Assembly: GCA_900557455.1 (NCBI GenBank)
Contig: USSM01000005.1
Location: forward strand, 1-64,000
DNA: 64,000 bases
DNA from: an uncultured Collinsella sp.
GTDB taxonomy: Bacteria; Actinomycetota; Coriobacteriia; Coriobacteriales; Coriobacteriaceae
Direction: 5' to 3'
The position numbers were made by a program, and so were the translations under genes. Each line of letters starts with the position of its first letter. The stretch's first letter is position 1. A model generated the notes under the pieces. It searched no databases. It saw only the letters and a program-made list of their open reading frames with translations, and was not told where the DNA came from. Positions 16,755 to 25,408 of this stretch are shown piece by piece.

Positions 16755-18026
16755 TTAATCCCTCTTAAACAAATCCCTCGTATACACCTTGTCCGCCACG
16801 TCCGCGAGCTCGTCGCTCCAGCGGTTGGCGACGATCACGTCGCAGCCGGCCTTGAAGGCCTCCAGGTCGTGTGTGACCTCGGAGCCGAAGAACTCCGGCG
16901 CGTCGAGCGTGGGCTCGTAGACCACCACGGGCACGCCCTTGGCCTTCACGCGCTTCATAACGCCCTGGATGGAGCTCGCTCGGAAGTTGTCTGAGTTGGA
17001 CTTCATCGTCAGGCGGTACACGCCCACGACCGGCTTCTCCTTGCCGGCGTACACGCGGTCCCACACCATCTGCAGCACCTCATCGGCGACGAAGTCCTTG
17101 CGGGTGCGGTTGGCGTCCACGATGGCCTCGATCAGGTTCTGGGGCACGTCCTTGTAGTTGGCGAGGAGCTGCTTGGTGTCCTTGGGCAGGCAGTAGCCGC
17201 CGTAGCCGAAGCTGGGGTTGTTGTAGTGGCTGCCGATGCGCGGCTCCAGGCACACGCCGTCGATGACGTCGCGGGTGTTGAGGCCGCGGACCTCGCAGTA
17301 GGTGTCGAGCTCGTTGAAGTAGGCCACACGCAGCGCCAGATAGGTGTTGGCGAAGAGCTTCACGGCCTCGGCCTCGGTGGTGCCCAGCACGAGCTCCGGA
17401 ATGCCCTTGGAGCCGTCGGCGTTCACGCGCTCCAGCTCGGCTGGGTCCGCCCCTTGGGCAAGCAGGCGTGCGAAGCGCTCGGCCGCGGCGACGGCGTCGG
17501 CGTCCTCCTTCGGCGCGCCAACCACGATGCGGCTGGGGTGCAGGTTGTCGTAGAGCGCCTTGCTCTCGCGCAGGAACTCCGGGCTGAAGAAGATCTTGCT
17601 GTCGCCCAGCCTCTCGCGAAGGCCCGCGGTGTAGCCGACGGGGATGGTCGACTTGATGACGATCCAGGCGTCCGGATTCACCGAGCGCACGGCGGCGATG
17701 GCGGCCTCGACCGACGAGGTGTCGAAGAAGTTCCTGTCCGAGTCGTAGTTGGTGGGCGTGGCGATGACGGCGTAGTCGGCGCCCGAGTAGGCCTCGGCAA
17801 CGTCGACCGTGGCGTGCAGGTCGAGCTCGCGCTCCCCCGCCTTGGCCTCCGCCAGGAAGCGCTCGATCTCGTCGTCCTGGATGGGCGACTCGTAGTTGTT
17901 GATCTTTGCGACCTTCTCGGGCACGATGTCCAGCGCGTGGACCTCGTTGTGCTGCGAGAGCAGGACGGCGAGGGACAGGCCGACGTAGCCGGTACCGGCG
18001 ACAGCGATCTTTAATTTTTCAGTCAT
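16755..18026 (-). CDS. ugd: UDP-glucose 6-dehydrogenase family protein
   Basis: The 423-residue enzyme starts with a Rossmann motif ([19 protein letters not shown]), has [11 protein letters not shown], the conserved FFSPEFLRE, and the active-site cysteine in [15 protein letters not shown]; the C-terminal domain contains [19 protein letters not shown]. It oxidises UDP-glucose (or a related UDP-sugar) to the uronic acid using two NAD, supplying UDP-glucuronate for an acidic capsule. TGAGGAG gives a good ribosome site. Its base composition is clearly more GC-rich than the glycosyltransferase genes on both sides, so it probably has a different history from its neighbours. UDP-ManNAc dehydrogenase is less likely. 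Confidence 0.9.
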   Translation of the reverse strand: MTEKLKIAVAGTGYVGLSLAVLLSQHNEVHALDIVPEKVAKINNYESPIQDDEIERFLAEAKAGERELDLHATVDVAEAYSGADYAVIATPTNYDSDRNFFDTSSVEAAIAAVRSVNPDAWIVIKSTIPVGYTAGLRERLGDSKIFFSPEFLRESKALYDNLHPSRIVVGAPKEDADAVAAAERFARLLAQGADPAELERVNADGSKGIPELVLGTTEAEAVKLFANTYLALRVAYFNELDTYCEVRGLNTRDVIDGVCLEPRIGSHYNNPSFGYGGYCLPKDTKQLLANYKDVPQNLIEAIVDANRTRKDFVADEVLQMVWDRVYAGKEKPVVGVYRLTMKSNSDNFRASSIQGVMKRVKAKGVPVVVYEPTLDAPEFFGSEVTHDLEAFKAGCDVIVANRWSDELADVADKVYTRDLFKRD

Positions 18027-18072
18027 AAAACGACTCCTCAGAAAAATTGAAATTACGGTTCATAACTCGTAG

Positions 18073-18981
18073 CTAAGATTTACTTTTCCTAAAGAATCCA
18101 AAAGCTTCGGTAACGCAGGCACTCGGCGACGCAAAGAAAGCCTTGATCGCATAGCCGAACGCATCCACATATCGTCGACTACGCTTCATTGCAAATGCCA
18201 AAACGGCGTTATGTCGAAACTCTATATAGTTGATATCTTTCTTATCGAGCTGTGGGTAATAACTTTGAACGACCTTGTGTCTCGCCACTTCGCCTTCGAT
18301 CTTGTTGTTTCCCAGAGAAAGGCGCTCGCCAGAATGCAGATACTGATGCACGTGGACTTCTGGCATATAGCCAATACGCGCGCCAGCTTCAATACAACGA
18401 AGCATTAGCCACCAGTCTTGGCCCGTAGCAACTTCGCCGAATCCCTCGGTCACGTCAAACAGACTCTTCTTTAGCATGTAGATTGATGTGGGTGCTATTG
18501 GCGTTAATAGATGCGCTCTGAGCAAACCCTGTTTTGAGAAATCATCACAATGATTGAGCCGGCGATGCTCCACGAGTTTACCCGACTCGTTATACCAAGA
18601 GACATCCTGCCAGCACATATCGAGGCCGTTTTCCAGCATATAGACAAGCTGCGTTTCGACCTTATCTGAGAGAAACTCATCATCATCATCAAGAAATGCC
18701 AGGTAATCGCCCATCGCTTGACGACATGCATAATTACGCGCGGAACCCCCGCCCGTACGACCAGCAGTATGGATAGTCCTTAGACGCGAATCTTCGCATG
18801 CTAAAAGTACTTTATTTGTTTCCTTATCCCACTTGGAATTCACTTCGTTGTCGTTAACGACAAGTATTTCGAGATTCTTGTAAGACTGATTAGAGATAGA
18901 ATTTAACGCTTTTGTCAGCCGATCTGCCCTTTTATAAGTTGGAACAATAACGCTAACCAGAGGTCCATTCTCAATAGCCAC
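18073..18981 (-). CDS. glycosyltransferase family 2
   Basis: A 302-residue GT-A enzyme: VSVIVPTYKRADRLTKALNSI, ILVVNDNE, GGSARNYACRQA and the metal-binding LAFLDDDDEFL, with the acceptor-side ATGQDWWLMLRCIEAG. It starts with GTG immediately after the stop of the sugar transferase gene (TAAGTG), so the two are translationally coupled. Its place as the second sugar gene suggests it adds the second residue to the lipid-linked primer made by the preceding enzyme; this is inference from order. Confidence 0.9.
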   Translation of the reverse strand: MAIENGPLVSVIVPTYKRADRLTKALNSISNQSYKNLEILVVNDNEVNSKWDKETNKVLLACEDSRLRTIHTAGRTGGGSARNYACRQAMGDYLAFLDDDDEFLSDKVETQLVYMLENGLDMCWQDVSWYNESGKLVEHRRLNHCDDFSKQGLLRAHLLTPIAPTSIYMLKKSLFDVTEGFGEVATGQDWWLMLRCIEAGARIGYMPEVHVHQYLHSGERLSLGNNKIEGEVARHKVVQSYYPQLDKKDINYIEFRHNAVLAFAMKRSRRYVDAFGYAIKAFFASPSACVTEAFGFFRKSKS

Positions 18982-19695
18982 TTATCGCCCCGTCCTCTTC
19001 CTGCCAAACATGGCACCAAAGGTGCCGGTAAAACATTTCCAATCCATGCGGAAGCATCGGTTACGCACGTAATGAAGCTCGATCTTTTGACGCAGGCCGC
19101 TCTCGAACGTCGCAGCGTTGCGATCGGTCGCCTGCCACAGGCCCGTGATGCCAGGCTGGACAGAAAGTAGCTCGGCCTTTTCCTCATCGGAAAAATGCTG
19201 CTCAAGTTCGTCTCTTGTAATGGGACGCGGTCCGATGACGGAAAGATCGCCGTTTAGCACGTTCAGGAACTGCGGCATCTCGTCGATGGAGCACTTACGA
19301 ATAAACTGGCCGACTTTGGTAATACGAGGATCAACATCGACCTTGCGCTCGACTTCCCACTGATATAGCTGCTCAGGGCTCAGATACTTCTGCACGTTAT
19401 CGGCGTCGGCAACCATGCTGCGAAGTTTAAGGATCTTGATAGCCTTACCGCCCTTGCCAACACGTTCTTGCGCATACACAGGGCTACCCGAAGACTCGAG
19501 GCGGATGAGCACGCACACGACAGCAACAGGAATGAACAGCACCACACTCACGCAAAGGCTGAAGACAAGATCAAACAGTCTCTTCAAGAAACGGTAGGCC
19601 AGCGTACCGCTCGGTTGTATCTTCTGAATAGCTAGTGTCTCCCCCATGGATGCGCTGCTTTCAGTCTTCTCTTCAACAGTCAAGTTCAAATTCAC
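18982..19695 (-). CDS. initiating sugar phosphotransferase (WcaJ/WbaP type)
   Basis: The 237-residue protein is a monotopic phosphoglycosyl transferase: one hydrophobic segment (LVFSLCVSVVLFIPVAVVCVL), then SPVYAQERVGKGGKAIKILKLRSM, SIDEMPQFLNVLNGDLSVIGPRP and PGITGLWQATDR, all bacterial sugar transferase motifs. It loads the first sugar phosphate onto undecaprenyl phosphate and starts the repeat unit. The assigned start is GTG at 19695, 73 bp after the NusG-like gene; an ATG in the protein (MGETLAIQK, residue 18) is an alternative. A G9 tract and a GGAA hairpin lie just ahead of the start. Confidence 0.88.
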   Translation of the reverse strand: MNLNLTVEEKTESSASMGETLAIQKIQPSGTLAYRFLKRLFDLVFSLCVSVVLFIPVAVVCVLIRLESSGSPVYAQERVGKGGKAIKILKLRSMVADADNVQKYLSPEQLYQWEVERKVDVDPRITKVGQFIRKCSIDEMPQFLNVLNGDLSVIGPRPITRDELEQHFSDEEKAELLSVQPGITGLWQATDRNAATFESGLRQKIELHYVRNRCFRMDWKCFTGTFGAMFGRKRTGR

Positions 19696-19696
19696 G

Positions 19697-19722
19697 TCCC
19701 TGTTCCCAGGGATCCCCCCCCC
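19697..19722 (-). promoter_or_regulatory. G9 tract and GGAA-loop hairpin before the first sugar gene
   Basis: On the minus strand a run of nine G (19714-19722) is followed by a hairpin TCCCTG-GGAA-CAGGGA (19697-19712), whose loop is of the GNRA type, two bases from the GTG start of the sugar transferase. An ATG sits with its G as the first of the run; it is out of frame now, but with seven or ten G it would be in frame with the transferase. The hairpin may be read by the NusG-like factor encoded just upstream. Both roles are inferred. Confidence 0.45.
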
Positions 19723-19767
19723 ATCGATGAATTCAAAATACGAATGAATTACCAGTGCGACGTCCCC

Positions 19768-20358
19768 TTACGTTTTGCTGGGCACGTCCAGCGGAAGCAG
19801 CTCCCTAAAAGCGGAGTCGCCTTCGCCCACGTCTACCAAGCACCAACGCTTATGACGGTCGATCTTCTTTACACGGGCCTCTTGCCCTACCAAGGGCCCC
19901 TGCTCTATGTGCAACACGCCGTCTTCTATGCGGGCGACGCTGTTGCGCACCACGCCGTCGTCGTCGAGCACACTGCGGTACCAGTCCTGTGCATCGTCCG
20001 GCATGGGCGCATAGGCCCGCTCCCTGCTGCCGGCAATGCGGCAGCCAAAACTCAACTGGGCCAAAGCCTTGTCGAGAAGGGCGGCATCGCGCGTGGCGAC
20101 GAAGAAGTATTCCTTATACATGGGTTTGGTTTGGAGCGACCAGGCGCCGTCCCGCTTAAACCAGAACTCCTTTTGCATCACAAAAGCGTCCTGCATCAGC
20201 TCGTGCGGGATAATGCGGCGGACCTTTTCGCAGGTCTCGCGCTCTTTACCATGGGGGGTGTGGACCAGATACCAGCGGACGCGGCCGTGCTGGCTGTTGG
20301 TAGTAGTGCCGCTAAAGGCGCCCGGCAGCTGCTCTTGGCGCCGCATTGTCTGTTCCAT
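19768..20358 (-). CDS. specialised NusG paralogue (LoaP/RfaH-like antiterminator)
   Basis: The 196-residue protein has a NusG N-terminal domain (RWYLVHTPHGKERETCEKVRR, about residues 28-48, to AGSRERAYAPMP) and a C-terminal KOW domain (GPLVGQEARVKKIDRHKRWC, residues 153-172). It stands at the head of an 11-kb polysaccharide operon and away from secE/rplK, which is how LoaP and RfaH-type paralogues are placed; those factors keep RNA polymerase moving through long biosynthetic operons. AGGGGGCG gives a good ribosome site. The housekeeping NusG would be elsewhere. Specific recruitment sites could be the leader repeats at 20443-20578 or the hairpin at 19697. Confidence 0.85.
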   Translation of the reverse strand: MEQTMRRQEQLPGAFSGTTTNSQHGRVRWYLVHTPHGKERETCEKVRRIIPHELMQDAFVMQKEFWFKRDGAWSLQTKPMYKEYFFVATRDAALLDKALAQLSFGCRIAGSRERAYAPMPDDAQDWYRSVLDDDGVVRNSVARIEDGVLHIEQGPLVGQEARVKKIDRHKRWCLVDVGEGDSAFRELLPLDVPSKT

Positions 20359-20442
20359 CTCTCGCCCCCTTTTCTTGCTCCGCGACGCACGCGAATGCAG
20401 GGGCGTTAAGAACAGACTTCTCGCTCGCAGCTAGGCGCAGTC

Positions 20443-20578
20443 GCAAAAGTACAGGTTTTTGTAGAGGCGTATGGAGATGCACCCATTCGCGGCGCATTTT
20501 ATGCAATCTGGGAAAACGCGAGCAGTTTGCTCGTATAATGAACTCAGTCGAAAGATACAAAAACCTGTACCTTTTTGC
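20443..20578. promoter_or_regulatory. leader region with a long-range inverted repeat and TATAAT box
   Basis: GTACAGGTTTTTGTA (20449-20463) is matched exactly by TACAAAAACCTGTAC (20556-20570), 92 bp apart; similarity extends outward into CGCAAAA/CTTTTTGC. Between them lie a perfect dyad CGAGCA-GTT-TGCTCG (20519-20533) and, directly adjoining it, TATAAT on the plus strand (20534-20539). The block fills the 325-bp gap between thrS and the NusG-like gene, so it is the likely control region of the polysaccharide operon (minus strand). No matching -35 box is obvious, which fits activator-dependent transcription. Confidence 0.5.
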
Positions 20579-20587
20579 ACAACAAAA

Positions 20588-20612
20588 AAGCCGCTCTAAC
20601 CAGCGGCTTTTC
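20588..20612. terminator. bidirectional rho-independent terminator
   Basis: AAGCCGCT and AGCGGCTT form an 8-bp stem with a six-base loop. The minus strand is followed by TTTTGTTG and the plus strand by TTCTTCT. It backs up the thrS terminator, or ends a short plus-strand transcript from the TATAAT box at 20534. Confidence 0.6.
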
Positions 20613-20626
20613 TTCTATAGACAACA

Positions 20627-20664
20627 AAAAAAGGCGACCGCCCGCGAGGACGATCGCCTTTATT
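20627..20664 (-). terminator. thrS terminator
   Basis: AAGGCGA and TCGCCTT pair across a GC-rich middle; on the minus strand the hairpin runs into seven T. It lies 20 bp past the thrS stop. Confidence 0.8.
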
Positions 20665-20683
20665 AGTTCTTGTATTATTTGTG

Positions 20684-22447
<1,764 letters not shown>

Positions 22448-22517
22448 GGGTATGTTTTCTCCTCTCGGATGCCTGGTGCAAGTGCGTGCGATGCGCTCGG
22501 CGTTTTTGACTTGCATC

Positions 22518-22545
22518 ATTATAGGCAGGTTGCCTTGGTATACAA
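22518..22545 (-). promoter_or_regulatory. thrS promoter
   Basis: On the minus strand TTGTAT (22540-22545) and a perfect TATAAT (22518-22523) are separated by 16 bp, about 70 bp upstream of the thrS start. Nothing else of this quality is nearby. Confidence 0.7.
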
Positions 22546-22546
22546 G

Positions 22547-22577
22547 CGCCCGCCGCACCTTAATGGCACGGCGGGCG
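22547..22577. terminator. GC-rich hairpin between the zinc-ribbon gene and thrS
   Basis: CGCCCGCCG and CGGCGGGCG form a perfect 9-bp stem with a 13-base loop, abutting the thrS -35 box. It probably ends transcription of the upstream minus-strand gene, although the following T-run (CTTGTAT) is weak; the plus side has ATTTTCT. Confidence 0.5.
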
Positions 22578-22687
22578 ATTTTCTACGCATGCTTCATCGT
22601 GTGGGGGCGGGGCTACGGGATGCGCGCGGCTTGCGCGGGATGCCCGCGGTGCGCCCGTGGCTTACGGCCGGCCCGACGATGGATGCG

Positions 22688-23119
22688 TTACTGGATGCGA
22701 GTTCGGCAGTAGGGGCAGACCTTCCAGTGCGCGTCGAGCGGGCGATGGCAGCTGGGGCACACGTTGCGAACCTGGGTATCGCACACGGGGCAGACCACAA
22801 AGTCTTTCTCGATGGGGGCACCGCACTGCGGGCAGGTGCCGTACTGGGCAAGCTGGCGCTCGCGCAGGGCCATATCCAGCTCCTGCTCCTCGCGGTCGGC
22901 CGCGTAGGAGTGCGGGCGCAGGACCAGGTAGGCGATGAGGCCCACAAACGGGATGAGGGCGATGATGCCCCATGCCACGTAGGCGCTGGCACCGCGGCGG
23001 CGAGCGTCGATGAACACATAGACGACCGACAGCACGTACAGGGCGATGATAAAGCCAACAAAGGCATAGATGACGCCCATAAGCTGCGGCGACATGAGCT
23101 CAGAGATGTACTTGGACAT
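22688..23119 (-). CDS. membrane protein with a C-terminal double zinc ribbon
   Basis: The 143-residue protein has two N-terminal membrane segments (LMGVIYAFVGFIIALYVLSV and VAWGIIALIPFVGLIAYLVL), the second with the arrangement of the PLD-nuclease N-terminal membrane domain, followed by a charged linker and two zinc ribbons (CPQCGAP...CPVCDTQ and CPSCHRP...CPYCRTR). It is probably a small membrane-anchored regulator or scaffold; no enzyme site is seen. The large repeat array lies 100 bp upstream of its start, in the gap shared with the divergent GlpA-like gene. Confidence 0.75.
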   Translation of the reverse strand: MSKYISELMSPQLMGVIYAFVGFIIALYVLSVVYVFIDARRRGASAYVAWGIIALIPFVGLIAYLVLRPHSYAADREEQELDMALRERQLAQYGTCPQCGAPIEKDFVVCPVCDTQVRNVCPSCHRPLDAHWKVCPYCRTRIQ

Positions 23120-23220
23120 TGAGGTGTACCTTTCGGAATATTTACAGTCCGGTTAAGTTTACCACGGGGTTTGTTTATATGGGACCACGGCTGGGTACGG
23201 GGCTGGCCAGGACACAAACA

Positions 23221-23756
23221 TCTCAATCTTTAACAGCTGCTTGGCAAATAAGGGTCTAGGTGTTACAGATCGAGACACAGGGGTCCCTCCCCGACTTCAA
23301 TCTCAATCTGTAACATCTTGGGCCCCAAAACCCCTCTTACTGTTACAGATCGAGACATTCAAAATCCGTCGGAAGGTTTGTCTTGATCTGTAACATCTAC
23401 AACCCAAATCATCAGCTAACTGTTACAGATCGAGATGAACGGTGAGCCCTCCGTTAAATATCTCAATCTGTAACAACAACTCGGCAAAAACAGGTCTAAC
23501 TGTTACGGATTTAGACATTCGAAACCGACTGATTGGTTCATCTAAATCTATAACATCTAGACCCCAAAACGGTCCCTAGATGTTATATATCGAGACAGAA
23601 GAATCTCTCCCTGACTTTAAATCTCAATCTGTAACACATAGGACCGATTTCCCCTCTTGCTGTTATAGAACGAGACAAACGGAGGACCCGCCTGGCAAAC
23701 GTCTCGATCTGTAACATCTGGAACCCAGTTCTTCTGCTTACTGTTACAGAACGAGA
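23221..23756. repeat. array of 14 alternating inverted half-sites with a 40-bp period
   Basis: Fifteen-base half-sites alternate in orientation: reverse form near TCTCAATCTGTAACA starts at 23221, 23301, 23381, 23461, 23541, 23622 and 23702; forward form near TGTTACAGATCGAGA starts at 23261, 23341, 23421, 23501, 23581, 23661 and 23742. Start-to-start spacing is 40 bp (39-41), with 24-26-base spacers of different sequence. Several spacers have inner stems (AACGG/CCGTT at 23438-23454; TCTAG/CTAGA at 23556-23580). Forward 23501 and reverse 23541 share the same changes (GATTTAGA with TCTAAATC), so neighbouring arms stay complementary. The period is not a multiple of three and the frames hold stops, so it is not coding. 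Function unknown. Confidence 0.9.
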
Positions 23757-23775
23757 CAAGCCTCGACACCAGGGG

Positions 23776-23821
23776 CGGCAGACGAGGTCACCGATGGTCC
23801 TGAGTCTCCCCTCGTCTGCCG
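23776..23821. repeat. 12-bp stem hairpin next to the array
   Basis: CGGCAGACGAGG and CCTCGTCTGCCG pair perfectly across a 22-base loop. No T-run follows on either strand, so it is not a typical terminator. It separates the array from the GlpA-like promoter region. Confidence 0.6.
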
Positions 23822-23880
23822 TTGGCGGATGCTGCGGGGCTGTTCGCCGCATTGCCGCTGCGCTGGGGATGTGCAGACCG

Positions 23881-23908
23881 TAGGATAGTCCTATTGACAG
23901 CCTGTCAA
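23881..23908 (+). promoter_or_regulatory. two abutting palindromes before the GlpA-like gene
   Basis: TAGGA-TAG-TCCTA (23881-23893) is followed at once by TTGACAG-C-CTGTCAA (23894-23908), ending 17 bp before the GTG start. Adjacent dyads at this position suggest repressor binding, and the second contains TTGACA. Inferred from symmetry only. Confidence 0.45.
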
Positions 23909-23925
23909 CTTGTCTGGGAGGCACC

Positions 23926-25407
23926 GTGGCAGAAACGTTTGATATCGCAATTGTGGGCGCGGGCATCACCGGGTGCGCCATCGCGCGGCAGCTCGCGCGC
24001 TATGACCTGTCCATTTGCGTGGTCGAAGCGGCCAACGACATCGCCCTGGGCGCGTCGAAGGCCAACGGCGGCCTGGTGCACGCCGGCTACGATCCGGCGC
24101 CGGGCACGGTAAAGGCGCAGGTCAACGCCCGTGGTTGCGAGCTATATGGCACGTGGGCCCAGGAGCTGGGATTTTTGTTCCGCCGCACCGGGTCGATGGT
24201 GCTGGGTTTCAACGACGAAGACCGCGCACACCTGGAGAAGCTGCGTAGCAATGGGCTGGCAAGCGGCGTGCCCGAGCTGTCGATTATCGGCCCCGAACGC
24301 ATCCATAAGCTAGAGCCGCGTGCCAGCGTCAACGCAACATGCGCGCTGTGGTGCCCTTCGACCGGTTATGTCGACCCATTTGAAGTGGCCATCGCCGCGT
24401 TGGAGAACGCGGTCGCCAACGGCGTGACGTTTATGCGCTCCGCACCGGTGGAGGCGATTGAGGTTGCCGGCGGCGCTGACGGGGGCGTTGCTACCGACGG
24501 CAATGGCCGCGCGCGCTTTACGCTGGTGACGCCCGCCGGCGACGCACACTGCCGTTACCTAATCAATGCCGCGGGCAACGGCGCCGCGGACATCTCGCAT
24601 ATGGCGGGCGCCGAGGAGTTCCAGATGATCTGGCGCCAGGGCAACATTGTGGTGCTGGACAAGGAGCCGTGCGCGCTCATGCCGCTCTACCCCGTTCCCA
24701 CGCCGGTGTCCAAGGGCGTTATCGTCACGGGCACCGTACATGGCAACACCGTGATTACCGCGACGGCCGCGGTGCGCGAGCCTGGCGACACGCAGACCTA
24801 TGCGAGCGATGTCGACGCGCTGCTGAGCGGCGCGCGCAAGCTGGTGCCCGATCTGGACACGCGCCGCGTGGTGCGCGCGTTTGCCGGCGGTCGTCCGGTC
24901 ATTAAGGGAACGAACGACTTTTTTATTGGGCAGTCGGCCGTGGTGCCGGGGCTGTTCCAGGCGGCGGGCATTCAGTCGCCGGGCGTGGCAAGCGCGCCGG
25001 CCATTGCCGAGCGCATGGAGCAGGTACTGCACAATGCCGGCGTGGTCCTGCACGAGCGCGGCGACTGGGACCCGATTCGCCATGCGCCGGACGACTTTGA
25101 CCGCGCCCCGCTTGCGCGCAAGGAAGAGCTCATTGAGTCCGACCCCGCGTGGGGGCAGATCGTCTGCCGCTGCGAGACGGTGCCCGAGGCCGAGATTGTT
25201 GCCGCGATTCGACGCCGCCCGGGTGCGGTTTCGGTCGAGGGCGTCAAACGCCGCTGCCGCGCCGGCATGGGTCGGTGCCAGAGCGGCTTTTGTCAGAGCC
25301 GCGTGGTGGCGATCCTGGCGCGTGAGCTGGGGTGTGACCCCAGCAAGGTGCTGCTGGAGGATGACGGATCTTGGCTGGTCGAGGGGCCGCTGAAGGGGGT
25401 GCGCTAG
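23926..25407 (+). CDS. GlpA-like FAD-dependent oxidoreductase with a BFD-type iron-sulfur domain
   Basis: The 493-residue protein begins with an FAD dinucleotide fold (FDIAIVGAGITGCAIARQLARY) and KANGGLVHAGYD, as in anaerobic glycerol-3-phosphate dehydrogenase subunit A and related DAO-fold enzymes. Near the end, CRCETV and CRAGMGRCQSGFC form the BFD-like [2Fe-2S] site seen in GlpA. It likely oxidises glycerol 3-phosphate (or a similar hydroxy acid) and passes electrons to the flavoprotein encoded next. GTG start with GGGAGG at good spacing. It is first in a three-gene operon (1-bp gap, then 4 bp). No glpK or glycerol facilitator is in the window, so the substrate is inferred. Confidence 0.8.
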   Translation: MAETFDIAIVGAGITGCAIARQLARYDLSICVVEAANDIALGASKANGGLVHAGYDPAPGTVKAQVNARGCELYGTWAQELGFLFRRTGSMVLGFNDEDRAHLEKLRSNGLASGVPELSIIGPERIHKLEPRASVNATCALWCPSTGYVDPFEVAIAALENAVANGVTFMRSAPVEAIEVAGGADGGVATDGNGRARFTLVTPAGDAHCRYLINAAGNGAADISHMAGAEEFQMIWRQGNIVVLDKEPCALMPLYPVPTPVSKGVIVTGTVHGNTVITATAAVREPGDTQTYASDVDALLSGARKLVPDLDTRRVVRAFAGGRPVIKGTNDFFIGQSAVVPGLFQAAGIQSPGVASAPAIAERMEQVLHNAGVVLHERGDWDPIRHAPDDFDRAPLARKEELIESDPAWGQIVCRCETVPEAEIVAAIRRRPGAVSVEGVKRRCRAGMGRCQSGFCQSRVVAILARELGCDPSKVLLEDDGSWLVEGPLKGVR

Positions 25408-25408
25408 G

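Noticed and set aside
22448..22560. T-box riboswitch in the thrS leader
   Set aside because: The leader from the TATAAT promoter is only about 70 bases, too short, and lacks the antiterminator motif.
23221..23756. CRISPR array
   Set aside because: Repeats are only 15 bp, alternate in orientation and are diverged, and no cas genes are near.
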